DNA of 64,000 nucleotides from Datura wrightii (taxonomy: Eukaryota; Streptophyta; Magnoliopsida; Solanales; Solanaceae). The notes below the pieces were generated by a model. That model worked only from the letters and a program-made list of their open reading frames with translations. It made no database searches and was not told the origin of the DNA. Positions 9,129 through 21,027 of the stretch are shown one piece after another; positions within the stretch are counted from its first letter, which is position 1, and the number at the start of each line of letters is the position of its first letter. The DNA lies in NCBI GenBank assembly GCA_035772735.1, contig JASDFA010000027.1:29494001-29558000 (forward strand). Reading direction: 5' to 3'. The position numbers were made by a program, and so were the translations under genes.

Positions 9129-11727
9129 AATACCCCCTTCCAAGGATAGATGATTTGTTTGATCAGCTGCAGGGAGCAAAATATTTCTCCAAGATTGATT
9201 TAAGGTCCGGGTACCATCAAGTGCAAGTTCGGGAGGAAGATATCCCGAAGACAGCTTTTAGGACCAGGTATGGTCATTTTGAATTCTTGGTCATGTCCTT
9301 CGGGTTGACGAATGCACCAACAGTGTTCATGGATCTGATGAATAGTATATTTTGGCCATACTTAGATTTGTTTGTGATAGTGTTCATTGATGATATTCTG
9401 GTATATTCCCGCACAGAGGCTGAACACAGGAATCACTTGTGAACGGTACTTTAGATCCTCAAAGACCGTCAATTATATGCAAAGTTCTCGAAATGTGAGT
9501 TCTGGTTGAATTTTGTAGCCTTTTTAGGCCATGTTGTGTCAGATGCAAGCATCCAGGTTGACTCACAAAAAATCAAGGCAGTTAAGACATGGCCTAGACC
9601 TACAACTCCAACAGAGGTTCGTAGCTTCCTGGGGTTAGATGGGTATTACAAAAGGTTCATGGAAGGATTTTTTACCCTATCAGCGCCATTGACCAGATTG
9701 ACTCAGAAAGCAGTCAAATTCCACTGGACCGAGGCTTGTGAGCAGAGTTTTTAGGAGCTGAAAAATAGGTTGGTATCCGCACCAGTATTGGCCTTACCGG
9801 AGGGTTTAGAGGGTTATGTTGTATACTGTGATTCTTTAGGTGTTGGGTTGGGGTGTGTCCTGATGCAACATAGTAAGGTGACTGCTTATGCTTCGAGGCA
9901 ACTAAAGAAACACAAAAAGAACTACCCTACCCATGATTTAGAATTAGCAGCAGTGTTTCATGCCTTAAAAACATGGAGGCATTATTTGTATGGCATGCAC
10001 GTGGATATTTTTACTGATCATAAAAGCCTCTAGTACATCTTCACGCAGAAAGAGTTGAATTTATGGCAGTATTGTTGGCTAGAATTACTGAAAGACTACG
10101 ACGTGAACATCCTGTATTACCTAGGGAAGGATAATATTGTAGCCAATGCCCTTAGCCGCAGATCCATGGGCAGTTTAGCGTATTTGAGTCAAGAACAGCA
10201 AGAAATGGCTCGAGAACTGCATCGGTTAGCCAGTCTAGCAGTCAAGGTAGTAAACTCAGAGGATAATGGGGTTGTAATTCAGAATACAGCAGTATCATCT
10301 CTGGTGGTAGAGTTAAAGGAGCGGTAGTATGAGGACCCTAGTCTAGTACAACTCAGAGACAAGGTTCAACAGGATGAAATATCAACCTTTGAGTTAACAG
10401 AAGAGGGGGTCTTGAGATCTGGAGGCCAACATTGCGTCCCAAACATAGTAGGGCTTCGCCAGTAAATTATAGCAGAGGTACATTACTCCCGTTACTCCCC
10501 TTATCTAGGTTCGACGAAGAGGTACCATGATATAAAAGAGATATACTGGTGACCTGGAATGAAGAAAAATATAGCGGAGTTTGTGGCATAGTTTCCTAAT
10601 TGCCAGTAGGTAAAAGCTGAACATCAGAAATCTGGCGGACTAACTTAGGAGATAGTTATACCTATGTGGAAATGGGAGGCGGTTAATATGGATTTTGTAA
10701 AAAAACTACCCCGTACCAAGCGCAAATTTGACTCTATTTGGGTCATTGTCGATAGATTGATGAAGTCAACCCATTTCTTGCCGGTTAGGACTGCATTCTC
10801 AGTCGAAGACTATGCTGAGTTGTATATCAAGGAGATAGTCCGACTACATGGCATTCCAACATCCATTATTTCTAATAGAAGGTAAAAATTCACAGCTAGA
10901 TTTTGGTAGTCATTTCAGAAAGGTTTGGGGACGCAGGTTAATTTGAGTACAGCTTTCCATCCTAAGATAGACAGTCAAGCAGAGCGCACCATTCAAATGC
11001 TCGAGGATATACTTCGGGCGTGTGTGCTAGACTTTGGAGGAAGTCGTGATGAGCATCTACCCCTTATCAAGTTTGCATACAATAACAATTATCATTCTGC
11101 TATTCAAATGGCCCCTTATAAAGCTCTATGGGCGAAATGTAGGTCCATCATAGGATGGTTCGAAGTAGGGAGGCACCGTTGATCGGACTTGATATGATCC
11201 ATCAGTCATAAGAAAAAGTGAAGCTTATCAGAGAACACTTGCTGACAACCCAGAGTCGTCAGAAGTCCTATCCCGATGTCCGGCGTAGAGACTTGGAATT
11301 TACTATAGATGATTGGGTGTTTCTAAAGATTTCTCCTATGAAGGGCATGATGAGATTTGGCAAGAAGGGCTAGCTTAGCCCTAGGTTCATTGGTCCATAT
11401 TGAATCCTTCGAAGGATAGGCCGAGTTGCATATAAGTTAAAACTACCTTCAGGGCTAGAATCTATTCATCTAGTTTTCCATATATCAATGCTATGAAAAT
11501 ATATAGTAGACCCGTCTCGAGTTGTTCTTGTCGAGGATGTTCAAATTACTAACTAGTTGTCCTACAAAGAGACTCCAGTTGCTATACTAAGTCGGTAGAT
11601 TTGTAAATAGAGGACAAAAGATGTAGCATCCGTTAAGGTATTATAGAGAAAGAGAAATGTAGAAGAGATGAATTGGGAAGCCGAGGATGAAATGAGGTCT
11701 AGATATCCTCACTTATTCCAGACCTGA
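9129..11727 (+). pseudogene. Chromovirus (Tekay/Del-type) pol remnant: RT-RNase H-integrase-chromodomain
   Basis: Begins in mid-RT because Athila-1 is inserted at 9128/9129; gag, protease and early RT lie left of the window. Frame 9131 onward encodes the RT core (DLRSGYHQV; FIDD catalytic box near 9390), RNase H (near 9770-10033 and LGKDNIVANALSR), then integrase (MDFVKKLP; KIDSQAERTIQMLED). Stops include TGA 9440, TAG 9752, 10031 and 10325, and TAA 10883. The integrase motif usually SDRG reads SNRR, so its second catalytic Asp is lost. A one-base deletion near 11170 shifts to the frame that carries the chromodomain (about 11550-11720, VASVKVL, EMNWEAEDEMRSRYPHLF) and ends at TGA 11725-11727. 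It is inactive. Most stops look like C-to-T decay. Confidence 0.88.
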
Positions 11728-11996
11728 CCCATAATATAAAGTTGAGGTGATATTGTTATTCAGATGTTACCTATTACTTATATAGTACTGTTCAGTTATT
11801 CACTTCTATGTGTGGAGTAGTTGTTTATAGCGTCTTGTGAGGCGTCTATGTTGGACTTTTCTGCGTTTCAGGTTTATGGATAGTCCATATTACAGAGGAG
11901 ACTCTGCCAAAATTTTTCTAGCAGTAGTTAAAAGAGTTGAGCCTTTTAGGTCTAAAGATTACATTCGAGGATGAATGTTCCTAAGGGAAGGGGTGA
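11728..11996 (+). other. Chromovirus 3' non-coding stretch and polypurine tract
   Basis: Between the chromodomain stop and the LTR. No frame is supported. The purine run CTAAGGGAAGGGGTGA (about 11981-11996) directly precedes TGTTACACCCC, the LTR start, and fits the plus-strand primer position for this family. Confidence 0.65.
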
Positions 11997-12434
11997 TGTT
12001 ACACCCCATAAGTTTTTATCATTTAACGGACGCATGCATACGTATGTTGAGAGTTTTGGAGTACGATGCATGCGAGGAAGGGCTTGGAGAACGAACATAC
12101 GAGCAAGGTATCGAGCGAATAGGAGGCGGGGGCTGGAAGCCAGGCGCCTTGAGCGCCGCGTCCGCACCAGCCGCTCTGGCGCCATGGCCGGTGCACCGCA
12201 CATCCCTACCTGGCGCGATGGGTGGCGCGCCGTGCCCCCTGCTCACCACCTCAAAAAAATATATATATTTATATATATATAGTCAAATGTGAGTTGAGAA
12301 CTCATTCGAAAATATTTTTTTGTGACAACTTTCGGAAGAACCCTTTCTCCCCTCGACTTTTCGTCCATTTTTCATTGAACTACTCCGCTAAACTCTGTCA
12401 GAACACAAATTCGATTTGGACAATGAGTTCTAGG
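11997..12434 (+). repeat. Chromovirus 3' LTR, segment 1 of 3
   Basis: Starts TGTTACACCCC. It is cut at 12434 by Athila-2 and continues at 20283: GAGTTCTAGG | CCTACGAG reads through once Athila-2 and one CTAGG copy are removed. Both-strand frames in 11952-12437 are LTR sequence, not genes. A (TA)n-like stretch lies at about 12257-12281. Confidence 0.85.
12430..12434 (+). repeat. Target-site duplication of Athila-2, left copy (CTAGG)
   Basis: CTAGG before the LTR start at 12435 recurs at 20278-20282 directly after the LTR end. The 5-bp length is standard for Ty3/gypsy integration and proves Athila-2 is an intact insertion. Confidence 0.9.
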
Positions 12435-13844
12435 TGATCTTGGGCAGAATTATATGCCCAAGTGATACTCACATGCGTCATTTTGTCTTGTTTATTCATT
12501 GATAGTTGTACATTCTCATGTGATTTGTAGTTAAAATGTGAATTTATACTAACCAACATGATTAGTGTTGCTTTGCAGGAAAAATGTAATTTTAGGAAGC
12601 TAAGATGCATGTTGGGAGAAATCGGGAATGGACTCGGAAGCGAGCAGTGGAAAAGGCCAAGGTCATGCAGCAAATTAAGGGGCTCCACGATGGAGCCGTG
12701 TCACGCTGCCATCACGGATGCATTCTGCCCGGATGATTAAAATAGGCCAAGTTCCAGTGAAGGTCCGCGTTGGGGTCATGGCACGTTGGCCAAGCCCCGC
12801 ATTGCACGCCATGGCATGTTGAGCATAATTACCTGGAGGACCGAATTCCAGTGCGGGTCCGCGTTTGTGGCGTGTCACGGAGGCAGTGCTCCACGATGCA
12901 GTCCGTGACACGTTGCTTGTTATTCCGGGAAAAATTCCCACTAGTATAATTAGCACACTTAGGTTTATTTTTAATAATTCTGGTTTGGTTGAGCAAGAAC
13001 GTGGGTTACAGGCAGTTGAGGGGTGAAATTCTTAGGGTTCTTCTCTATCTCTTTCTTCTTTATTTCAATTGTTTGTATGATTTACACTCAATTAACGATG
13101 TTTAATCCATAAATGAGTGGCTAAATTCACTTCTTGCTGAGGTTAAGAACATTTGTAATGGAATGTAATTATTGATCATCTTGGTTTTTCATCTGTTTCC
13201 ATGGTTGTTCTATTAATTCTTGTTTTTACTGCTTTAATGTTTGGCCAATATTAATGTATATCTAAAAATTCCGGTTTGCACTCGAAAGAGAAAGAAATTG
13301 GAAAGTTGTGAATTAATAGGATATAATCTCTTCTTGGTTTGGGAAAATTGAGAATTGATTTACCTTCAGAATAGAAATATATCTGAAAGTCGTATTAGTC
13401 AATTAAGGAATAAGTTTCGTATGGCTAAAATATGAATTTCTTCTTATCACAGAAATGTAGGTGGAAGGTTCATGATTCTTAAGTTGGGTTAAATACGAGA
13501 GTTTTAATCCATAGGCAATAATTCTTGACTAGCAAGTGAAGCAAATATTAACCAATTTGTGTAAATAAATTGCTTCCCTACATGTTCATTTTAGCCTCAG
13601 CATGCTCATTACTACAGTTCAAACTCAATTTGTACATTTGTTTTAGATTAGTATAAATTAGGAAACAAACTCCCAAAATCTTCTTGAAATTGTTGTCTGC
13701 ATTATTAGAGTTAGTGTTTATTAACACTTGATTCAATTATTACCTTGGTCCAGTCCCTGTGGGATCGATACTTGTCTACTCTAGCCATTTTACTACTTGT
13801 TCGACCACGTGCACTTGCATGTAGGTATTCCAAACCACCGAATA
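12435..13844 (+). repeat. 5' LTR of Athila-2 (1410 bp)
   Basis: Starts TGATCTTGGG; its end reads CCGAATA instead of CCGAACA, a C-to-T change of the terminal CA. GC modules are at about 12680-12917. The TATA position reads TATAATTA (12945-12952), altered from TATAAATA of the other LTRs, which would weaken the promoter. Several CpG and CNG sites differ from the 3' LTR by C-to-T or G-to-A. Confidence 0.92.
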
Positions 13845-13850
13845 AGTTTT

Positions 13851-13867
13851 TGGCGCCGTTGCCAGGG
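13851..13867 (+). other. Primer-binding site of Athila-2 (tRNA-Asp)
   Basis: TGGCGCCGTTGCCAGGG, one G-to-A mismatch from the tRNA-Asp complement seen in the other two copies. Confidence 0.85.
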
Positions 13868-13996
13868 ACTGGCAATTGGTGAAATTGTTGTCTTAAGTGT
13901 TAGTTTACGATTTCTTATTAGTGTTGACAACTTGGTCTTAGCTTGTCTTTTGCAGATATTGAATTCTGTTGAACACTGGCAAGGGACAAGGAGCTG

Positions 13997-14540
13997 GTGG
14001 ATTCACACTTAGAGCCGGAAAGACAATTCCATCGTCAAAGGAGAGAAGCTCTAGAGAGAAAGCTGAAGTTTCTCAAACAGACAATCCTGGAGCAACAACA
14101 GAATCCACCCATTGTAAGGGCAGTGTTAGTGCCCGAGGAAATGGCTGTTAGGCCGGTTCGCGAATTTGAGTCGGATGCGGAAGTCCCATTTTGGGACTTC
14201 CTTTCTTGGCGACCGAGAAAGCACTGATTAATGTAGCTGCAGGGCAGCTAACCATGCGGGCACACGACAAAGTGGAGGTATTTGATGTGTACAAGGCCAC
14301 GAAGCTTCCGGTCGTGCATGAGGAACTCTCAGTGATCAACGTGCTTGATCGAGCGAATATTGCTCAAAGTGTTGATTCGCGAGAGCCAGTGGGAAAACGA
14401 CCGGTGAAGGACCCCCCAAAATTAGAATCGTGGCAAGCAGATCGAAGTGCCACTTCTTAGTCAATGGGCAGTGATGTAAGCATTACTGGGGTGAGGATGG
14501 TAGTCGAGAGAAGACATCCGTCACCCTAGAGGATGACTAA
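13997..14540 (+). pseudogene. Athila-2 fused gag/protease/integrase remnant
   Basis: About 55 N-terminal gag codons (ending VRPVRE) join directly to the C-terminal part of the protease domain (FESDAEVPF), a deletion of ~1.9 kb relative to Athila-3. A small loss then shifts the frame; from about 14191 it reads the protease tail (LPFLATEKALINVAAGQL...) and, after a second deletion of ~3 kb, integrase C-terminal codons (SWQADRSATS, stop 14458-14460). Remaining bases to 14540 match the last pol codons of Athila-3. No start ATG is seen. No product is expected to work. Confidence 0.82.
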
Positions 14541-15844
14541 GCTTCAATGACGTCGAGACGCGATGGTAAACCAGGCGCTGCACGGGAGGCAACCCGTGAA
14601 ATTGTTGTAATACTTGAGTAGATTTAGTAGAAAAGAAAGAAAAAAAAGAAAAAAATAGAAAAATAAAAATAAAAACAAAAATTGTATTTTATGTGAAACC
14701 TATGAATTCTAACCAATTTCTTGTTGTGAGATGAATTTCAGGTTGAACGGAGGGCAAAAATGCAAAGGATCGCAAAGAAAAAATTGAGGTGAGAAAAATA
14801 ATAAAAAGTGGCAAAACAGTGAGCCTGCGCGATGGCTCCGTGTCACGAAGGAGGGCCTCCGCGTTACCCTCCGTGACACGTTGAGGTGTAATTCTGAAAT
14901 TTTTAAAATTCTAGAATACCTCAGCGTTGGCTCCGTGTCACGGAGGGGGTGCTCCGCTTTACCCTCCGTGACACGTTGAGGCTATAATCGCGAGGGGTCA
15001 CACCGGGTCGCCGGGTGACCTGCGCGAAAATCCCCCTTTTTAACCCCAAATTCCCTCAATTTTCCCTCATTTCTCACCCCCTCCGTGACAAACAACCAAA
15101 AACTCCCCCTTCCCTAACGTGACATGGACCTAGGCACAAGTTTTATTCGACTTTTGTTCGATTTCATCGAATTAAAGGTATGTTCTTTAACTTCATCTCA
15201 ATTCTTGTCAAAGTTTTCGATTTTGAGCATGTGAAGTGAGTAAAACTTGCCCTAATTGTAAATTGAGCTTGAATTCATTTAAATTATTGTTGATTGATGT
15301 TCGTAGTATCATTTTGATTGTATGAACTCGATAAATACATGCTTAATCAAATTTTGGTGAAATATGTAGCTAGGGTTAGAATTTGATTGCGAAAAAAAAC
15401 TAAATGTGATTGAAAATGTGGAAATTATGGGTTGGGCATGTTGGGTAAGATGAATTGTGTTGTGCTTGATGTGAATATGCTAATTAAATGATGGATTTTC
15501 GGGAGAATGAAATTGTTGAATTGCATAGAACTTGGTGAATTGCATAGGTTGTGTTGAGAGAAGTTTTTTTGCTAAGTGCTATGTGATGAAATGGTATCGA
15601 TGGTGATATTTTGATTAGCTATACGAAGTCTGAGTAGTACGTAGCATTTATTCCATCGAATTCTTTGAATGCACGAGGCATGTTGTTGTTATTTTTGTAA
15701 AGTGGAAAGTGAGAATTGTCTTGCCGTAATGTCGTAATTGTGGCTAAAGACTAAGTGTGGGGTGGCCTAGCTTAACCCAACCTTAGTCGAAGCTCATTTT
15801 AATTTGAATAACATTGGGACTGTCTGTTTGATTTGACAGAAATA
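14541..15844 (+). other. Athila-2 post-pol non-coding region with putative intron
   Basis: Conserved block 14549-14595; A-rich run 14630-14690; two GC modules at about 14829-14885 and 14927-14985 followed by an inverted GGGTCACACCGGG/GGGTGACC pair; pyrimidine-rich stretch 15035-15120; likely intron 15178-15839 (AAAG|GTATGT ... TTGACAG|A) five bases before the third-ORF ATG. PPT-like AAGTGTGGGG at 15753 lies within the intron. Confidence 0.72.
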
Positions 15845-17065
15845 ATGACAAGCAGGCAAGACAAAGGAAAGGGCGCATCTACATCGGGCGCCGGAAGGAA
15901 AAGAATTAGACTGGGAACAGCAGTCCCAGTAGCACCAGCAGTTCCACGCGGCCAACGCCGTCAATAAGGAACCCGATGGGTGACAGACAAAGGGAAGAAA
16001 TGGTACACAAAGCATAAGGAGAACAAATACTTCCCCGAGGAGCACATTGCAAGGGAGCCGTTGGCACAGGAATTCCCCAGAATTGTACACCAAATTGATG
16101 CTGTCGGGATGAACTTCATCTTTGAAAAGCCCAAGGAGTGCAATCTCTACCTGATTCAGGAGTTCTACACCAACTGGAACCCAACACTACGCAGTCACAC
16201 CGTCAAAATAAGGGGGCAGGTAGTCACTTTTGAGCCCCATCACCTTAATGCCATTTTGGGGGTGCGGGACACAGACGCCCATGTACTCCGGTAGCTGAAC
16301 ATCACTCCACCATATGCAGATATCAGATTCACTCTGTGTGGAGCCCGTTCTACAGCACGGTGGAGCAGGCATAAGGAGAGGGGCTACCATCAGACGCTGC
16401 CCTACTCTCAAATGAACAGGGAAGCCAGAATTTGGCTTAAGATCGTGTGTTCCTCCCTGATCCCGGGGGTGCACATCACAGATATCACCCGGGATCGTGT
16501 GTGCTTCGTATACGCCCTGATCAAAGGGCTAGAGATTAATGTTGGGGCGGTGATCATCTCCGCCATGAAGAGAGCCCGTTTGCGTCAAGGGCATAGGTAC
16601 GGGTTTGGTGGCTTGCTGACGACGTTCCTGAGGGGCCCAGATGTTGAGGAAGAGGCCCTGAACTACATCCCGTAGATGGAGAGGCGTGCCTTGGACGTCA
16701 CCAAAACTAAGGCACTCGACACCACTCACGGGCCAGTTCTCACATTAGCCGAGCAACATGCTCGGGATGATCAGTATATGGCCCACATGTTCAGGATGCA
16801 AATGCTACAATTGCACATAGGCGGGAGGCCAGCAACAGAAGATGAGTTGTGGCAGCTCAAGTTGGACTACCCCTTCGGCAAAAATGCCAGGGCTCTATGC
16901 CGAGTGGAGCCAGCTTTTGTGGAGCCAACTGATGATGATGTCCCCACAGATGAGGAGACACGCCGCGATGACTCAGATGTTGAGTCAAATGAGGATAGCC
17001 GGGGCGATTCGGATATGGGGGACGAGGAAACCGCACCTGATGAAGAAGTGGAATACTTCGATTGA
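15845..17065 (+). pseudogene. Athila-2 third ORF, three stop codons
   Basis: Same length (1221 bp) and frame as in Athila-1, from ATG 15845 to TGA 17063-17065, with no frameshift. Stops are TAA 15965 (TAC in Athila-1), TAG 16292 (CAG) and TAG 16673 (CAG). It has the same domain body, acidic tail and EVEYFD end. Conservation of length without indels suggests a recently functional ancestor. Function unknown. Confidence 0.82.
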
Positions 17066-18867
17066 TCAGGGAGGTTCACCACCTACTCTTGTGTTATGCT
17101 GAATTTTTTGAACACTGGGGACAGTGTTCGATTTAAGTGTGGGGTGGGAGTAGTTAGGTGCTGGTTGTTTTTTTGTTGTTTATGTTTATGTTTTGTTGTT
17201 GTGCCTGTGAAAAATTGTGACCCTTTGATTTTGGTGTTTATGTTTTGTATTGTAATTTGGTGTTGTAATTTATGTGAAGTTGTTGTGTGCTGTATGGAGT
17301 TGTTGTTAGCTGGTTGTATAAATATTTTTGTTTTATTGAAATTATCGATATTTTTAAAAATTTTCGTTGAAATATTTTTATGATTGGGTTTCTCGGCGTT
17401 TGTTTTTGGTGCTTTTACCGAGAATAGTCCCATTGAACCGAAGTCATAAATAGTGACCGTTCCCTATGATGGATGGATGACGACCGTCTTAAGGGAAATG
17501 TAGTCGATAGGAGTAGATTTCTTTTGTTCTTTTTAATTTTTTTCTTTTGTTTGTTTGTATCCCAAACGTGTCGTTACTTTATGGTTTGAAATTCGTGTTG
17601 CGTGTTGTACATGATATTTAGAATGCAAAGGTGATTCGTATGAAAGCATGCAACTTTGTAAACATGTTGAGATACCTAGACCATAGAGTTCAATTCGGTG
17701 TGATTGAGGCTTAATGTTTGAATTCTTGTAATTAGCTGATTGAAGAGTCTGTGAATATGTCTTGAGTTGAGCATGTGCAATGAGTGTGTGGCGAGGTTTC
17801 GATTCTTCCATGCTATTGTGAAGTGTCTAGAACTTGCTTGGTGTGTGTACGAAATGAAATGAAGGATGTGTATTGTAGGAAAGGATATAGGCATTTCTTT
17901 GATTTAACCGAAAGTTTTTTTTTTCATTATCATACCTACCTTGAATGTACATCCTAGTTAGCCCATTGAGCCTTTAGCCTATTTTTTTCTTTTGTCGAAA
18001 AGGTACAAATCGAGCTTAACCCCTTCTTTTCATTATCCGTGAATTTGATCCAAACCTCTTAAGCGCTCAAGAAAAGAAATTTTCCCACAGTGTCAAGGAG
18101 TGGTAATTATGAAAAGAATGGAAAAGCGGAAGTGGTGAAAGTAAAGAAAAGGTCAAAGGTGCACTTGCCGAATTTAATAAAATAAAGATGTATAACTAAT
18201 CCTTGTTATTAAGTCGAGTGTGCTTAAAGAAATGGGAATAAAAATAAAGAAAGGCTTCAAGAAAGGGGAGGATGAAGGAAGAAACAATGCCCATAATGTG
18301 GTGTGATGTATTGAAAAACACTTAAGGGTACTAGTTGCTATTATTGGTTAGCCCAGTATGTACTAGTTCCTTAGCCTACATTACAACCCGTTAAGTCCTA
18401 CGTGATCTTACATCACTCGTCTTTATATTAGTGGAGTAATACACTAGAGGCAAACTTATGGGTCATGACATGATGCATGTGAATTCTTTGGGGGAGAGAG
18501 CGAAATCGTGTTCATATGCCCCTGCATATAATGTTTTTGAGATCATATGGTTGAAAAGGGGGAAATTCTCTTGTGTTGTGAGGGAACATGCTTGACGAGA
18601 GATTTGATTTCATGTCGGATGTCTTGATCAGATGATTTGCATGAGTTTTCCGAGATCGAGAGTCGACTCTTGAGTCTAGGAGGTCTTAATGTGTTGAATG
18701 TCATTGTATTGATGAGACTATGCATGTTTTCTTGATGATTTGCTATGTAAATAATCAGTATAACCGTAGCTTGAATTGTCGAGCCAAAGTAGCTATGATT
18801 GGGTGTCAATTGCATGAGATGTGAGATTATTGTTCGAGGATGAACAAAGTTTTAAGTGTGGGGTAAG
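17066..18867 (+). other. Athila-2 3' non-coding region and polypurine tract
   Basis: PPT-like AAGTGTGGGGTGGGAG at 17135-17150, conserved hairpin block 17385-17514, polypurine tract 18854-18867 abutting the 3' LTR. Short antisense frames (for example 17083-17433) are low-complexity T/G-rich DNA read backwards and are not supported as genes. Confidence 0.72.
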
Positions 18868-20277
18868 TGATCTTGGGCAGAATTATATTCCCAAGTGATA
18901 CTCAAATGCTTCATTTCGTCTTGTTTATCCATTGATAGTTGTACATTCTCATGTGATTTGTAGTTAAAATGTGAATTTATACTAACCAACATGATTAGTG
19001 TTGTTTTGCAGGAAAATTTTAATTTTAGGAAGCTAAGATGCATGTTGGGAGAAATCGGGAATGGACTCGGAAGCGAGCAGTGGAAAAGGCCAAGGTCATG
19101 CAGCAAATTAAGGGGCTCCGCGATGGAGCCGTGTCACGCTGCCATCGCAGATGCATTCTGCCCGGATGATTAAAATTGGCCAAGTTCCAGTGAAGGTCCG
19201 CGTTGGGGCCGTGGCACGTTGGCCAAGCCCCGCGTTGCACGTCGTGGCACGTTGGGCATAATTACCTGGAGGACCGGATTCCAGTGCGGGTCCGCGTTTG
19301 TGGCGTGTCACGGAGGCAGTGCTCCGCGATGCACTCCGTGACACGTTGCTTGTTATTCCGGGAAAAATTCTCACTAGTATAAATAGCACACTTTGGTTTA
19401 TTTTTAATAATTCTGACTTGGTTGAGCAAGAACGTGGGTTACAGGCAGTTGAGGGGTGAAATTCTTAGGGTTCTTCTCTATCTCTTTCTTCTTTATTTTA
19501 ATTGTTTGTATGATTTACACTCATATAACGATGTTTAATCCACAAATGAGTGGATAAATTCACTTCTTGCTGAGGTTAAGAACATTTGTAGTGGGATGTA
19601 ATTATTGATCATCTTGGTTTTTCATCTGTTTCCATGGTTGTTCTATTAGTTCTTGTTTTTACTGCTTTAATGTTTGGCCAATATTAATGTATATCTAAAA
19701 ATTCCGGTTTGCGCTCGGAAGAGAAAGAAATTGGAAAGTTGTGAATTGGTAGGATATGATCTCTTCTTGGTTTAGGAAAATTGAGAATTTATTTACCTTC
19801 AGAATAGAAATATATCTAAAAGTCGTATTAGTCAATTAAGGAATCGGTTTCGTATGGCTAGAACATGAATTTCTTCTTATCACAGAAATGTAGGTGGAAG
19901 GTTCATGATTCTTAAGTTGGGTTAAATACGAGAGTTTTAATCCATAGGCAATAATTCTTGACTAGCAACTGAAGAAAAGATTAACCAATTATTGTAAATA
20001 AATTGCTTCCCTACATGTTCGTTTTAGCCTCAGCTTGCTCATTACTATAGTTCAGACTCAATTTGTACATTTGTTTTAGATTAGTATAAATTAGGAAACA
20101 AACTCCCAAAATCTTCTTGAAACTGTTGTCTGCATTATTAGAGTTAGAGTTTATTAACACTTGATTTGATTATTACCTTGGTCCAGTCCCTGTGGGATCG
20201 ATACTTGGCTACTCTAGCCATTTTACTACTTATTCGACCACGTGCACTTGTGTGTAGGTATTCCAAACCACCGAACA
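18868..20277 (+). repeat. 3' LTR of Athila-2 (1410 bp)
   Basis: TGATCTTGGG...CCGAACA, the same length as the 5' LTR. GC modules about 19112-19349, TATAAATA at 19378-19385. It is followed by the right CTAGG target copy at 20278-20282. Confidence 0.93.
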
Positions 20278-20282
20278 CTAGG

Positions 20283-21027
20283 CCTACGAGAAGCATCTCC
20301 GCGAAGTATTTCTTGAAAATTCGCTCGGTGTACGGGAACCTCGCTGAGTAAATATTGTCAGAATTACTTCAAATTGAGTCCTAAGCGACCACAGACAAGA
20401 GGTAAGCATTTCTCCCTTCTAAACTCTTGAGAAATTATGAGTTTTCAGCCGAATTAAATGGAGTTGAATTATAGTTATTATTATCAAAAGATATTATTGT
20501 TTTCCAAGTCTTAATATTGAAAATAGTCCTATTCTCTCAACTTAAGGGTTGTAGTTGAGTGGAATCATCGGCTATAGGTTGGAACTAATCAAATAACTGA
20601 GAATCGACATTCGAGGTATGTTAAGGATAATTCCCTTCGACAAGTTACTCCTGTTGTTTAGCTGATACAGTCAATACCTTGTAGTTTGTGCCTATTAGTG
20701 TTATGGTTAGCTGTCGCGGAAGAAAGATAGGTTATAGTATAGTATTCCTCGTTGGGAGGTTTATATACAGTTTTGACTATCGCCAGAGACAAAGTAGGAG
20801 TTTCCTGTTCAGTTGTTTACTGATTAGAAGGATTAGTAGGCGTCTTGTTACCACCTTGAGGCCATAGAGGCCTGAGGGTGGCTGTTAGTGTATCTTGATA
20901 AACTAGGTAGCGTAAGGCATGGTTTGGCGACATGGTACATAGACCTACTCAAATACAGTTACAGGAGCCTAGACGGCTCAGATACAGTTACAGGAGCCCA
21001 GACGGCTCAGATACAGTTACAGGAGCC
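20283..21027 (+). repeat. Chromovirus 3' LTR, segment 2 of 3
   Basis: LTR sequence between the two Athila insertions. Its last ~90 bases are 29-bp tandem repeats (AGACGGCTCAGATACAG...GGAGCC) that continue at 33663. Athila-3 landed in a GAGCC within one repeat unit. No gene is present. Confidence 0.85.
21023..21027 (+). repeat. Target-site duplication of Athila-3, left copy (GAGCC)
   Basis: GAGCC before 21028 recurs at 33658-33662 after the 3' LTR end. The tandem-repeat context also contains GAGCC by chance, but joining the flanks restores the repeat unit exactly. Confidence 0.88.

Larger units (their letters stand above)
12435..20277 (+). mobile_element. Athila-2: deletion derivative, complete ends
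   Basis: 7843 bp with two 1410-bp LTRs (12435-13844, 18868-20277) and target duplication CTAGG. Inside: tRNA-Asp primer site 13851-13867 (one mismatch), a fused gag/protease/integrase remnant (13997-14540), post-pol conserved block (14549-14595), two GC modules (14825-15027), putative intron (15178-15839), third ORF (15845-17065), conserved hairpin block (17385-17514) and polypurine tract (18854-18867). Most of gag and nearly all of pol are deleted, so it cannot move on its own. It sits in the 3' LTR of the chromovirus. Confidence 0.92.

Noticed and set aside
11952..12292. Five overlapping frames of 76-105 codons
   Set aside because: They lie in the chromovirus LTR just after its TGTTACACCCC start and show no domain.
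15794..16143. Antisense frames over third ORFs (also 29158-29757)
   Set aside because: They are mirror frames of the third ORF, with no motif of their own.
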